A stretch of DNA of 64,000 bases from Suillus spraguei (Eukaryota > Basidiomycota > Agaricomycetes > Boletales > Suillaceae): contig JABCPU010000063.1 of NCBI GenBank assembly GCA_016800925.1, positions 62,001-126,000 on the forward strand, given 5' to 3'. This document shows positions 37,488 through 50,828 of the stretch, in pieces. Numbering within the stretch: the first letter of the stretch is position 1; every line of letters starts with the position of its first letter. The notes beneath the pieces are model-generated. The model had not been told where the DNA came from, searched no databases, and worked only from the letters and a program-made list of their open reading frames with translations. The translations under genes were made by a program, and so were the position numbers.

Positions 37488-39620
37488 TTATCGCCTCCGC
37501 ACTGTTTTTCCTACTTTGCGCAACACAGCTGCACAAAGCACAAAAGAGAACATGATCACGTAGGATAGCTGAAACTCTGGGAAAATGCGCCGTCGCACGA
37601 GGGAAACGCTCAGTCCTTGAGAGCGTGTAGCCTCTCCTTCTGGACGAGGGTGTGCACCAGGATGAGAGTAGGGATATAGCCATCCCATTGTGCGAGCAAT
37701 GATCGAGCGCGTAAATGATCTCAAACCAAGATGATAACCGGAGATGGCCATGCTGTCCGGAACGGGCAACGGATCGCGGATATAAGAATGGTCTGTAGGC
37801 TGGCGTGCATCGAGTGGCTGTCCAGCTTGTTCAGGGCGAAGATAAGCGTGGTTGACGGATTCCTGAGCCGCGATTTGTGCTTCCACGATTTCCAAACGTG
37901 CTCGGAATGCTTCAAGCTGTGCTCGGGTGGACGCAATGGATACTTCAAGTACTGCAATGGTGTTATCATCATCGGAAGGTGCTCCAACTTGGTCAGGTAC
38001 AAGATAGATGACTTCAGCCGACTCGGCTGCAGTAACTTCAAGTTCTGTTGCATTAAAAATATTCACAACCTCCCCTGGACCTAAGTCGCCCTGAGGTACG
38101 TCGTCCACAGGTATGCTGTCCGATGCACTGACCATCTTGTCAGAGCCTCCGGTAAATATCGCGGTCACGATTCGCTTCTGAGTATTACCTCGGCCATTTC
38201 CAAGGTCACTGAACTTGCTGAGGTCGCATTCTACTGAAGCCCTGTTTGAGCCGGGATTAATTTCGACCGCCGCTGCTACCCTTGGAGATGAAGATGCCAA
38301 CGGAAAAGGGACAGGCACACTAGCGGGGATCCGCTTCACGGTCTCTCCTAATCCATAGTCCTCTTCCCAAGCGCGTGCACCTTTTATAGGACCGGAGGAT
38401 GTCAGGAGCTCCTCGATGGTCGGCTCGTCCTTGATCTCCTTGAGCGACGTGTATGGGGGTGGTGGGTTTATTAGACTGATCGTCGAATTTGAGAGGGCAG
38501 GTGGAAGGGATGACTCAATGGACGGAATGTCACTGTCACTGTCAGCATCACTGCCACTCATAGAGCCTTCGCTCCCGCTGGCGGCGCCTCTTTCGCGCTC
38601 CCAAGTGTCAACAAGACCCTTAACCTGTCCCCGTCGCCTATCCCGCATACTTGCAAGGTCTCTGTACCTCTGTGCAGAGGAGTCTGAAACAGAGTTGTAG
38701 CGATTCAAGGTTACGGATACTCCATCAGCTCCTATGGAGGCAGATGGTGGGAGGATTAAATCCACCGATGAAGTGGAAAAATTGTATAACTCGCTGTTGA
38801 AAAGTGGATCCGAGTTGCACATAGAGCGGGTATAGACATCCTTCGAGTAAGCAGATACATTTGTAGGGTGGGGGTCTACCCATATGCGACCGCGGAGGAC
38901 ATCTGCGCGCAAGGCACGGGAAGCCTCGAGCAGATAAAGTCGTTGACGAGGTGTCAGTGACAAGCTAGAAACACACAATAGTCGTCAGATAACCTTTTCA
39001 TTGGGAGAACTTAATAAACACACAACTTACTTAGCGAGGTCAGCGTCGGTTAATCTCAAGAAATTCCTACCGGTGATATTTTGTTCTTTGATCGCACAAA
39101 GGAGGTGGCCCTGATCTTCGGTACTCAACGCGCTGTCCGCCCGGAGTGAAGTGGCAAGATGTAAAACGAGGTCATCCGTGGACCAGTGCTTGGGATTGCG
39201 AGGTAACTTATTACCCTCTGTAATAGCTTCATCACTAAGAGCAGATAAACTTGCAGAGGATGGCAGTGTGTCTGCACGCTTCAGTCTACGAGTAGGCATC
39301 GCGTCATTACTGAGAGAGAAAGATACACATGTTGGAGAGACGGAATAAAATGAGGGGGGAACAGGCAGCGGAGAAGGTCGAGAAATTTCATTGACGCTTA
39401 CACCTTCAAGAGACGAAAGGGAAGAGGTGTGACGATGCCTCGGGCGAGTCGGTGATGGAGGAACATAATGATGTTTGACTGAGGGTGGTGAGTGCGGCGA
39501 TGAGTTCGAACGTGAAAGAACAGCAGAGGTCGTCGTCTTGATTGCATACGGATGGGCATTTGGCAGGACTGTAGGATGTTTCTTGCTCTGAATTGGCGCT
39601 GTCGGTAGACTAGAAGACAT
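37488..39620 (-). CDS. SAM-domain protein with C-terminal membrane anchor
   Basis: Begins at ATG 39620 (MSSSLPTAPIQSKKHPTVLP); the in-frame ATG 48 bases upstream gives a hydrophobic leader unlikely to be part of the protein. The first 145 residues are Ser/Pro-rich. A SAM-like helical domain follows, with NPKHWSTDDLVLHLA, ITGRNFLRLTDADLAKLSL and RQRLYLLEASRALR, split by one intron after ADLAK near 38978-39027. A long acidic and Ser-rich middle, a coiled coil (ISLEVS-type VLEVSIASTRAQLEAFRARL) and a last hydrophobic helix (YVIMFSFVLCAAVLRKVG) ending VRRR at 37488 complete about 690 residues. SAM domains mediate protein or RNA binding; a tail anchor places it on an internal membrane. No specific function can be assigned. 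Confidence 0.8.
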
Positions 39621-41653
39621 AGTCGTGTTCGTCGTGTACGACAATGGTACTACTACCTCCACAAACAAACGTGGGAGTCTTCTAAGTTTTATTAAATGTT
39701 GAACTTACTAGAGACTAAAAACCTGCCAGTAATACCATACAAACTAGTACTACAGCTCTTTCAACTATTAACCAGCGAGGGAAAGCCCATAGGCAGACCG
39801 AGTTGAAGGACGACTAACACTGGTCCGAACAGGACTGGATCCATTCAAATGTCGCGGGCGAAGCGGACCACTGGCACCTAGCATCCCCGAAGCTCAGCAC
39901 ATCAAATTCCTCATGAAACCTGCGTCAATGGGTAGAATCACAAACCGAGTGGGAGAGTGACATATGTCATATGATAATTACTTCATTAGCAAAGACACTG
40001 CCAGTGACCCGGGCGTGCACACGGTAAGTGGATTCGAGTAGTAATGTGAATCATCATGCCTGTCGTCAGGTCTTCAGACTTGGCAGTGTGAACGAAGCAC
40101 TAGGTTTGCTGTTCAATTCAATCTAGCTGCTGGTGGACGTGTCGCATGTTCAGCGCCGGCTAGGTCGAATTGAACCTATGCCACATGCATTTATGCACAG
40201 CAGCGTGCATGGGAGTAAAATCATCTAACTATCAAGCCTCAAGATGCATGAAGTTGCCCTATTCGAGATCGTAGTCTTCTGGGATGTCACAGAGCTCGTT
40301 TACAGCTCAAGTGCGTTGTTCATATTTCCATATTCCACGATATAGCTAGCTGGAGATAGAGTCGTTGAGTCCTACCATGAAGATTATGCTCCGCAATCCC
40401 CCCCTCTCCCTCTTGTGTGCTGTGAAGCAGTTATTTTAAATGCAACTGGTCTAATGATGGTCGTTATTTCGTAAGTAAATATAATGCAGGCATACTTCTC
40501 ATGTCTTGATGTCCCCCATCAGCACATGACTTTCATAACTCTGGCGAGCTCAGGGAGATCATCTGAATGGAAGATGGACTTCGAATTCCGACACTTTGGA
40601 GACTACAACTTGGACATGAGAATTGTGAAAAACTGTTCCACATCCCGCGTTCCCCTCCCGCGTAGCTTCGCAGTTTCAGCTCCCGGTTTCCTTACCGGAG
40701 TTTCTTCATGGAGTAACTGTAAAAGGCTGCATAACAGCGCGTGCGACTCAATACTATTGAATGCGCATACGAATAAATCAACTTGAATGATATCGAAACT
40801 TTATCTCTAGAACATGTGGAAGGTACTGTGGACTATGGTAGAAAATGATGGTTTAACCCCGCCGACGTCAACACCCACCTGCTGAAAGATTAAACCGTGA
40901 GGACTTCAAACTTACTCACCGCGTGGAATGGATGAAGTCCATGTGCCCTCACAGACACAGGAACACCATCTGGGCCATATGCCAGCATGTCCAGTTCATT
41001 TATCATGACAGCGAGTTTGGTTGCTATGCTTTAGCAATTGGTTTTTTTTTGTTAATTACGTTCGCCTTGACCTTTCACTGATGGACCAATCCACCGGTCC
41101 TTTCTCTGGTGGAAGACCATTCAGGAAACGCAGCAGAGGCCGCGTCAGCACATCGAAATCAAATATCGCTAAGACAAGGGTTTGATAACAACAACCCCAT
41201 CTCACACTTACTACAGGGGCTCCGCACCCTGACTGCCCAGGTTCAGAGGCATCCCGCGGCTGTGTGTTGGATCAAATGCAATGCGGACAATCGGAAAGCG
41301 GAAACTGTTCATGAACTATACCATTTGCGCAATTCTTTCGCACTTTACCTTGAGGTGGTTGGTCATGTTAAGGGTACATCTCGGAGACATCCTCGCCCTC
41401 CACACCAGCCTGCGCTTCTTGTCATTCGTCTGACATGTGGCATTGTTCATCAGAGAGTTGGACGTGACGGCTATAAGAAGACATGGTATTGCAAATTCTA
41501 CCAGTTCCGCAGCTGTAAATTATATAGCAAGGTATGATACACGCAGGGTATCTCTCAATTGGGAACCCTAGTTTATTACCTGAACTTCATGCATGTATGT
41601 GGTGATGGTCCAAGGATTAATCAGAGTCTAATGAACCAGTCATGAGATAGAGA
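39621..41653. other. 2 kb interval, nothing firmly identified
   Basis: The longest open frame (41109-41537 plus, 142 codons) lacks domain-like sequence. A short minus-strand stretch near 41007-40917 reads MINELDMLAYGPDGVPVSVR and ends at a good GTGAGT donor, but I could not find partner exons. The interval contains the promoter of the SAM gene and the 3' flank of the phosphate transporter. Confidence 0.45.
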
Positions 41654-44600
41654 TTAACAGCTCAAATTGTCGACAAGGACAACATACCCTATAACCAGCA
41701 TGAGAACGAACCCAACGGTAGCAACGACCTGGACGTGCATTGCCAAGTAAGCATGTGTGATTGAGTTATAAGGTACACCACATACAAGAGTGGCGATGAT
41801 ACTAGCGGGAATGCCATTCTTCAAGAAGTCCACATGAGAAAGATAAAGACGTCCGAGTTCATCCTCTTGAGCCGCACTGGTCATTCAGGATGTGTCAGGT
41901 TCGACTCGCAGTGGTCGTGTGATGGACATACGCGGTTTGATTAGGAAACCCAGAAACAGGCATACCCATTCCAACAGAGCAAAGAAGACCAGTCATAAAA
42001 ATGAGCAGATTTGCATGCTCGCCGGGTAGGTTTTGTCCAACCTCTTTCGCGATGGGAACCAGTAACATGCTTGCAATCGTATGACTGATGAATGTTGATA
42101 CGATCTGGAAGATGTTTGAGTAAAGTGTGAATACTACAATAGGTGACCACAAACCAATACGACTGGGGAGAGGACAAGAACAACAGTGTACAGGTGGAGA
42201 TCCTCGAGCATGCGATGGATTATCCCATTCATAGTCAACATCAAGCCACTAGAAATAACACCCTTTCCAAGAGCGATTCCGCCCATTGCGAGGAAAACAA
42301 TTGTCCAAGCGAATTGTTCAAAGTCGTCCTTGAGAACACGCGGTTTAGTATGAATATTGCCAATCTACTCACCACATACCTTTTTCAGCACACCAGTGGC
42401 AAAAAAGGCGATGATTGGGATGATAGCAATAACACCCATATCTCCCACAAGCCCCTCGATTTTTGGTTCAATGCACCAGAGAATAATCGCGAACACGCAG
42501 ACGAACATAACCCAATACTGCTTGAGGGTGAAGGATTCCTTTGTTGGGCGGATAGTCCGTATCTCGATCTCTCCTTCCCCGTCAGGCGAACGACCAGGAC
42601 GGTACATCACAAGCAATAGCAGCCAGATGAGAAGGATAGAGATTATGGACACCGGAAGTGCCACAAAAAACCAACTCGCCCAACTAATTTTATCATCCAT
42701 GGCATCCATGGCGATAAGATTCTGTGGAGACGATATCGGGGAGCTCTGACCACCTATGTTGGCGGCCAAGGCAATGGCGAGCTGTAGGGGTTATGAGTGG
42801 GTGATCTTGCATATGGTAAATGACAAACTATTAGCGCTGGCGCAAAAGCCGAACCGGGGGGCAATGTTCTCAGGATCGGCTGAAGACAATAAAAATCAGA
42901 AAATTGTTGCTGCATGCGTGGAACGGATATCATTTACTCGAATGAGAGTGAAGCACAATGTCGGAGCTGCAACATTACTGAAACACGTTGGCAACACGTG
43001 AGTAGCGGGGAATAGATGTGACCTACCTGATCCACATACTCGCGAAACAGGAGACACCCATGAAGGCAAGAAGCACGGAACTGGGTCTTGTACCTGCGAA
43101 GCTCAGGACTCTCGTGATTAAAATCCGATCGATGTTGGTTTTGCTCAGAGCGGAAGAAATTGTGAATCCTCCGATCAGAAGCATGATCGTAGGCGAGAAC
43201 ATAACGGAGAATATATACCTGGATCATGTACTCAGTATTTCCGAGGAGCGTGGTTTCGGACAACTTACTTCGTTGCAGCAGGCGTAGACAAGGCAGTGTC
43301 ATCGTCATCACGTATGACCCGTAAGCATACTAACAAGAGGGGGACGCAAATCGATGTCACGAACAAAGGTATTGCCTTAAATGCAAAGATAAGTAACAAG
43401 TGGAAGCCGGAGGACATTGCGTACCTCTGTCGCCCACAATATGGTGCTGAATACTAGTATCGCAAAGCACTTATTGGCCTCTTCACCAGCAACGATGTCC
43501 ATCTTCAATAAAGTGATGAAAACAACTAGCGCAACAGTGAGCAACACCGTCTTCTTTGTCAACTTCAGACTTCCGAAAGGAGTCGGGAAATCAATAAGGC
43601 TTCTTTCTTCTTGTTGTACCAGCGTAGCGCCCATGAGAGCACCTAATTCATTGATCCTACCATGTCGCTGCTGCCCGATCATTTGGCGCCAGACTGTATT
43701 CCGCTCCCACGCAATTTTTTCGCGTTGGTGTAGCTTTAGCTGCTGCTGCGCCGCTGACTTGTCTCCACCTGTCACACATTTGGCATAGAGATCGGTGAGT
43801 CGGGCGATGGCATCCGACATTCTGGCTTTCGATTCTTCTGTAAATGGTGGGGAAGCCTCTACAACTTCGTGCATATAACAGTCTTTGAGCTGAAGGTAAT
43901 GATGAGCCATGAATAAACGAAGTACGATGAAATGCTAGATACCTCGCTATACACGACTTTGTCATACCTGAAGAAACTCATTCAACAAATGTTACGCGAA
44001 CATGATAGAACTAACCCACTTCTTCAAAATCTTGCGAAAGCCAGAGTAATTAACCTCCACATAAGACCTCAGCGAGCATAAAGAGACGTAAAGGTTAGTG
44101 ATTTTTCGTTTGAAGAGTAACCGGGTATCCAAGGCATAGCTGCCCTTTGCGGTCCAGATGGTGTCTCCAGTTATGCTATCCTTCATAGTCCTCAGCCGGC
44201 TAGCCAAGCTTCGAGCTCTCCCTATCGGTGACATGCTGGTGTTTGCACCACGCGAACCAGATGCAACCTGCGAGGCCGATCGTGGCCGCGAGACAAGGGA
44301 TAAGACACTTGCGTCTAGATCTCCCGCTTCGCTAGAAGAGACACTAAATCGGCGATTCGAAGATTCCTCGCGAATAGAACCTGCTTAATCAGCGTTAGCT
44401 GTGCATGGCAAGGGACTACAATGCAGACCTTTTGCAAAACGCGTTCCATATCCGACGGAGCTTGATTTGCGGCGCCTGCGTCGGGAAGCTTTGTCGTACT
44501 CTTCAGATCTAGTTAACATGTTGCATTCCTCTTCCTCTTCCTCATCTTCGTCTTCGTCTTCTTCACCTTCATCCATATAGTTGAGTCCTGCCTCAAGCCC

Positions 44601-45030
44601 AGCCTCGTCGTGCTGCGTGATAGATTGCTCCAACGCCACAAGTTCATCCAGCAGTTCCTTTTCCTGCGCTTTGTAAAAAATCACAATCTTGAGCAGCTCT
44701 TTGTCGAGTAGTGGCTTAAAGAGGCTGTCCACGCCAGATGTATCACCGTGGTTGACAAGGGTTGTCTGTTCATTGGCCTCCAAGTCACGATAGGATGGTC
44801 CTATACCATCGGACCGTTGTTGCCGTTTCTCCAGCTGATAAATGTATCGCTTGAGCACATCATAACTTCAAGATACATCAAGAACGTTTGTATTTGGATA
44901 TAAGGAATCAAACGTACGCGATATATTCCTCCCACCAATCTGCGACAGCATTGAACTTTAATGCCGAGCTGGAAGGACATTACCAAACGGTTGGTTTTTA
45001 ATCTGAAAATAATGCACACCTAAATTTCAT
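41654..45030 (-). CDS. SPX-domain low-affinity phosphate transporter (Pho87/Pho90/Pho91 type, SLC13 fold)
   Basis: Imports phosphate at the plasma membrane (Pho87/90) or exports it from the vacuole (Pho91); the sequence does not tell which. The tiny first exon MKFS starts at 45030 and splices to SALKFNAVADWWEEYIAY, then LKRYIYQLEKRQQ, the classic SPX start. The SPX part continues with LLDKELLKIVIFYKAQEKEL, an acidic run (EGEEDEDEDEEEE), KRKITNLYVSLCSLRSYVEV and NYSGFRKILKK. The transporter begins after IDFPTPFGSLKLTKK with many hydrophobic helices, including KCFAILVFSTILWATE, SPTIMLLIGGFTISSALSK, ISWASWFFVALPVSIISI, YWVMFVCVFAIILWCIEP, HTIASMLLVPIAKEV and CSVGMGMPVSGFPNQTA, and ends at 41654 (DNLSC). 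SPX binds inositol pyrophosphates, so phosphate status should control it. All joins checked are in frame. Confidence 0.92.
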
Positions 45031-47532
45031 GGCAAATGCTTGAAGAGACGGGCCGCTCAAGGTCGGGGGTGTGAGTGACCTAAGCGGAATTTCTTCTGGC
45101 TCCGTTGATATAGATGGACCACTCCTACGCCAGTCCAAAGCCCAGTGTCCAGACACTGTGGCTAGAACTTATATCACCGCTAAGAGGAAGTCTAGTCTAG
45201 TTAAAGCTAGTATGTTCCGAACACTGTTGATACCTTGGTCGAGGAATGCAGCTGCCGCTTCAGACACGCTCGCCAAAAATGGAAACATTTTCGCGCAAGC
45301 GGAAATTCCCGGCGCCTTCGACGGCGCAATACACGCACGCTCCGAGCATGGCATCCGTGCATTCCACGTGTATGTTAAGCCCACACGCATTTATATCGAC
45401 ACCTACATCCTTTAGACGCGCATAGCGCCAAATGTCCAATCTCCCTCAGTGTAAGCACGTTCGAGCATGTATATTCCTTGCGGGAGACACTACCAAGCCT
45501 GCCCGGGTCAGACAGCGAACCTCAGTGCGGCCCCGATGCCCTTATTCGGTACCATCTCTATTCCCGGAACAGCAATCTGTGCATGCTATCCCGAGTGACG
45601 GTACGAAGATGATAAAAAAACTGGTCGCAAGGCTTCGAAAATTTGACTTGTGAATGTTACTTCGAGAACCAAGAAGAGAGCTGAAACCATCACATTTTCA
45701 TTGTGCTTTGACTTGTTCTCCTCTGCAAGCTGGGAGACTGAAGCCAAATTGACGCATTCGGATAATATATTTCACGGTCCGTGCCTTGCTTCATCATACC
45801 TAACTTCTTATCTTGTGCGATACCTTTCTTCCCATATTAGCTGCTCCTTTGAGACGGCCACATGTTTCTCTACTCACTTGTGACCAATTGATAAAGGGGC
45901 CATGTTTACTATATTGTACACTAGACGAGTAGTATCTTGCGCCCAGGTAGTTATACCGGCAGCTTCCGCCACATGTCGATTACTCATTTGTTGGTAATTA
46001 AAAGCTGTTCCATGGCCACATATTAACTGAGTAGTTATAGCCAAGCTACAGCTAAGAATTTCGCCGGTACTGCGATCTGGTAACATCGCAAGCTAGCTTC
46101 AAACACAAATTAAAAGGCGAGGCAGTTATGTGCAAACTCCTATCAAATTTCTCTCTTCTGAAACGCAGTTTAGTGCGTGTTTCCGACCGCACAAAACAGG
46201 TACTATCAATATGCTCTATACAGCATCCTCGCTGATATCTATAATCTCTCATAGAAGAGCCGACACCTACCTCACATCTAGCATCTAATCTCGAGGTAGT
46301 CCATTTTCTTTTGCACCGCATGATCGAATTTATAGACGTTCGGGAATAGAACCGAGTTGACTAATGCGGAGGCGTAGATCTACAATCGTCTTTCCGTGGT
46401 CCGTGAGCGCATGCACAGGTGGTGCATCTCGAAGCATATGATCAAACTTCCTGAGCATATTGCAATCAGGGAACTACTTTCACGCAGCCAATTTATGCCC
46501 GGTCTCCCTGACTCCCTGAGGGAAGCCAATGAAGCAAGTCATCTTACTCGTGGTTTACGCGTGTTCAGTAGTCCTAACTAGGTCTGTCATATTTTTATCA
46601 ATCAGCATCGAACATAATGCTCAGCTTTAAACAGTCTTCTCAGGCGATCCGCTTCAGGTTACAGAACTGCCTAACTGCTGTCGCACCGCAGTAGCAGGTC
46701 CCTGACACAACGTCAGACTAACCTTCCTAATCCACGCTTTTGAAATGGCCTTTGGCATGATGCCGGCGTCTATGTCCCCTCTTTTACTTCCTCCTGTGAA
46801 CATAGTTGCCCCACTAAGGCCTTGTTCTCCCGCTTCGGCCGCCAGACAATGTCTTCCATTAGAATTTCAATTCGCGACCGTGTCATTTGCCTGGGCAACC
46901 AGTAATCGGGTATCAGCCCCGCCGGGCTCAGGCTCCCACTCAGACTACGGGCCCAGCATCGGATTATGTCAACCCGCTGAAATTTGACAGCCGCGAAAAG
47001 CCCGGCCGCTTACACGCTTACATTCTGTCACTCAGGAATCTTGTATCGTTCCTTCGATACCACCCAGTCTCCTTCTTTGGATTTGAATACTCATGATCTG
47101 ATCGTGTAGAATAAGATTAAGATAGATTAAGATGTGTCATCCAGGTCGACGTCTCGACCCCGTGGTTCTGTCATGTCTATTTCATAGCGTCGGACGGTCT
47201 CCCGATAGGGTTTCCTCAACATCTTCACAGATGTTCATGTTCCGACTCATCAGCTCTACGAGACCCTACATTGGAATCAAACGTGGTATCCAAACCTAGC
47301 AAAGGGAGTTGAAGAGGGGCCCAAACCGCGCATCTTATCAAAGAGAATTTTATTATATGCGACCCTGGTATATTACAACTAAATCAATGCAGCTTGAATC
47401 CATGCGACGTTAGAAAACATGACAGTATAAAATCAAATACGGAAGATGATTAAGGCCGACAGTGCGGATGAACGTGAATATGTACGACCATGAGGGAATG
47501 AAAAAAAAACATGAATGAATCGATATCAAACA
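45031..47532. other. 2.5 kb interval without a supported gene
   Basis: It lies between the start of the phosphate transporter and the end of the APSES gene, both minus. Open frames of 60-114 codons occur on both strands but show no family signal. Around 46740-46990 the plus strand is open and GC-richer (PPGSGSHSDYGPSIGL), yet nothing recognisable surrounds it. Confidence 0.5.
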
Positions 47533-49482
47533 CTACCACGGACGATGTGGCCCTCGTACTGACGAATCAGATTCAGCCTCGTCATCATCACAAGAATGGC
47601 GACAAGCGGATAGCCGAGAATCAACCCCAGCAGTTGACTTCCGGCTGTACCTCTGCGCATCAGGAGGCGATGGCAGCCGCGATGTGTCATAGCCCGTGTG
47701 CGCGCGCTGTTTCCCGGGTGACATCTGGTCGGCATGTCTCGATTTATATGAGACTTCCACAGAACGTGGTGTTGTAGGCGATACAGGAGATGCGCCATCA
47801 GCGGAGCTTTCATCGTGAGATGAATGATAACTCATACTGAGCTCCGGCGAATGTGGCGCTCGATATGACTCGAAGCTTCTGCACTGAGGGTCCTATCCAG
47901 GGAGGAGCGATGTGTGCCTGATGATCCGTGTTTCGGCCACGAACTAGGCGGGTAGGATTGTGGTGCTCTGATGAGGAAGGGTCATCATTTATTGTGAGTG
48001 ATACAGGCACGAAAATAATTACCGATGTGATGTAGACACTGATCTTTGCCTTGGCCACTGAGTAACCTCGTGTCTGGCATCGGCAGTATACCCGTCATCC
48101 ATCTTCAAGCGTTCCAGCACTGCTGCAGAGTCGTGCGTAGAAATCCCTCGCAAGTCTTCGAGTGCAGAAATGGGAGGTAGTGCATATGATGTAGTGTTGA
48201 TATGCCTTGGAGGAGCCAAAGGTTGGATGGGAGGTAGCACAATTTGGTCTCCAGGTAACTTGCCGTTTCGACTATCGTAATGCATATCCTGTAGAGAAAT
48301 TGAAGGAATATCCAGCGAAATCGAGTCACTAGTTGCAACCGAAGGTTTGCGAGACGGTGGGTAAGGGGAATATCGCGACCGCGCGGAGCGCTCGCGCATA
48401 ATTGGAGATGCAGAAGAGGATATGTGCAGGGGTAGACTTGTGGGCTGCGGATGGGAGTAGGATGCCGGGTCTCTGTACACCATAGATGGAAGGGAAGCTG
48501 GTTGTCCTGGGGGATAGTGCGCTGATGTACTGGTATGAGCACTTGGACCCGCAGCGGGGATAGCCCATGATGTTTGCGAATCGCGAGGAACAGGTGGCGC
48601 AGGCGCGACTGTTTGATTGTTCCGGCGCGATCGCCTCCGCCCGGATGCAGTGGACACCACTTGACCATAGCCTGGTTGGTCTGGAGAGAGGCATGTGCTT
48701 GGGAATGTGGGCCTATAATAAAAAAGTGAGTGAGCTATCCTAGGGTGACAGTGCAAAAAATGTACCCGAAAAGTGGTACTAGATCTTCACGGATTGGCCA
48801 GGCCACTCTGAAATCGAAATTAAAGGCTGCTTCTAGCTATTGGGCTCGCCAACTTACCGTCGTGAAAGGCGGAGAGCAACCTAGTGTGGAGTGAGCACTG
48901 CTGTATATAGGAAGGGGATGTACTCACCTCGTAAGGCATCCATGTCCCTTGGATTTTTAAATATCCTCCCCGCACACGTCGGATAACGGGGGCCAAGTCG
49001 GGCTGTGAATCGATCATTTTCACAATGTCGGCTTGCTTGCATTGTGAGATACAAGCTGAAGGTAGAGGATGATGGCATACTGACCCTTTGAATTTCCGAG
49101 CGCTGAGATCGGTAAGGAATTGAATTACTATGTAAGTGCGAAACTCTCACCTTTCCAAATGCCCGTCCAGAGAATATAACCATCGTCAATGTCCATCATG
49201 ATCCATTGACCGTTTAGCGGGTATTCGTATACAGGACTAAGAAAGAAAGAGTTAGAGGTGGGTGTGTGGAAGAGGATAGAAGGAAAACATACATGTAACC
49301 TCTTGGGTCATTGCTTGTGATATAGCGGCCTTTGCTGACCTGGTGGTTAGGACTTGCGTACGGACGAAATCGGGGACCTTGTTGAGGCATTGAAGGTGAA
49401 GAATCCTTTGTAGAGAATGTAAGTTGAGATGAGGAAGAAGTGAAGAAGAAGTGTGGCTCACCGGTAATAGATTGGAGGACAT
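47533..49482 (-). CDS. APSES/KilA-N DNA-binding transcription factor
   Basis: APSES factors are fungal regulators of development, morphogenesis and cell cycle. The first exon is MSSNLLP; the next ones give PRFRPYASPNHQ, GRYITSNDPRGYIPVYEYPL, and then the DNA-binding fold: WIMMDIDDGYILWTGIWKAL, GNSKADIVKMIDSQPDLAP, IRRVRGGYLKIQGTWMPYE, and LVPLFGPTFPSTCLSPDQPG. At least seven exons are used; split codons at GYI|PV, K|ALG and K|ADI agree. The remainder is a disordered Ser/Pro-rich tail with SGRRRSRRNNQ and SARSRYSPYPPSRKPS. The fold is closest to the short-form Xbp1/StuA-like group, not the ankyrin-bearing Mbp1/Swi6 group, since no ankyrin repeats follow. Near 47850 the tail switches frame without an intron: one frame stops at 47832 (HIRRSSV) while the next (PHSPELSMSYHSSHDES) stays open to 47533. 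Confidence 0.88.
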
Positions 49483-50828
49483 TATCGAGAGAGAATTGAA
49501 AGGGAAAAGAGGCGAGTAAAATAAAATTAAAAGGAGGAAAGTTGTTATAAGTTATGTCTGCGGATGATGAGTCAGGAATTGAATTGATGGAATTGATGAT
49601 AATATTTGGCCACGTCGTCGTCGATTTAGATGTTACTAGTATCTAAGTAGTAAATGTGGTTTCTGCCGCATCGACGCTAGTAGTTGACATATATACCAAG
49701 ATAGCATTACATGAATGCCGTATTTAGACCTGTTACATGCGTTGACCGGCCCAAGCAATCGCGCGAGGCACGCTTCCCCGACGGCAACCCTCGGCACCGG
49801 CAAGTTCAAATCGATCATGACCAAATTTGGAATCAGAACCTTGTGTTGAATTCTCGTCACATTTCTAATAAACCTTTTCAACTTTCATGCCATCTCACTA
49901 CTGGCAATATCATTTCCTCACGTTTCCGTGGTCTCCGTCTACCATCGACTACTATCACACCCTATCACGAGGTTACCTCTCTGACGGCACTAACTTGCCA
50001 CTTTGTCACACTCTTGTCAACTAAACGACCGCATCAAGGAGGGAGTGCTGCCGGAAGGCACATTTGACGTTCAACCAAAAAGACAACCGAACAAGGTTTG
50101 TACACTCTTCCGGCAGAAGCGTTCAGCCATGATTTTCATGGAGACACTGCGGACAATAACACCACTTTTGGATGCAATGAGTGTCGAGGTCACCGGTATC
50201 AATAATAAATTCTATATGGTACTCCCGGCCTTTCTACAAGTACCATGCGACACGCGCGTCAAATTTGACCAGTGACTCACATGGCCCTATAGTCATGCCG
50301 CCCTCAAAATCTCACAGAGTACTCGCATTATCGAGACACCTTTTTCTATTTATTTATTTACATAAATGAGCCCACCCTCGGAAACGTACTACATAATCCC
50401 CGACTATTCCTATTTGAATATACTGTGCTGACAAATTGATACAAATGAAGATGTCGGACCTGAATCAATGAAGGCTCCCTCGGTCCAGGTTCTTGTTATG
50501 AGAGCAATTTATCCTTATTTGGAAGCGAGCTTCGATCAGCTCATGGGTGCCTCAGAAGGCGAAGCGTCGATCACAAATTGCTAGACCTCGGTTTCCTCGA
50601 AACGTTCCGGATTCATCCTCTACGTATTTTGGATTCAGCGAAACCCCGGAACAACGACCCGGCATCCTGGAGAATGCCTTCGGTACCGAAAACACACGCA
50701 AAAATAAGCGTGACACAGGCACACATCGCCTCATTCGGTCACTTTTTCACCTCCACTACCATCATCCTCAATTTCAGAACAACATCACAGGTCTATTGAC
50801 ACTTCCAGCTAAGCCTGATATATGTAAT
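49483..50828. other. 1.35 kb spacer, no gene recognised
   Basis: Contains the promoter of the APSES gene (purine-rich tract 49480-49570 on the plus strand, the reverse being a C/T-rich leader) and the 3' flank of the ornithine decarboxylase gene. The plus-strand open frame overlapping the decarboxylase (50547-51092) is its antisense shadow. Confidence 0.6.

Noticed and set aside
41109..41537. A 142-codon plus-strand open frame
   Set aside because: No domain features; contains many His/Arg codons typical of chance frames, and no gene-like flanks.
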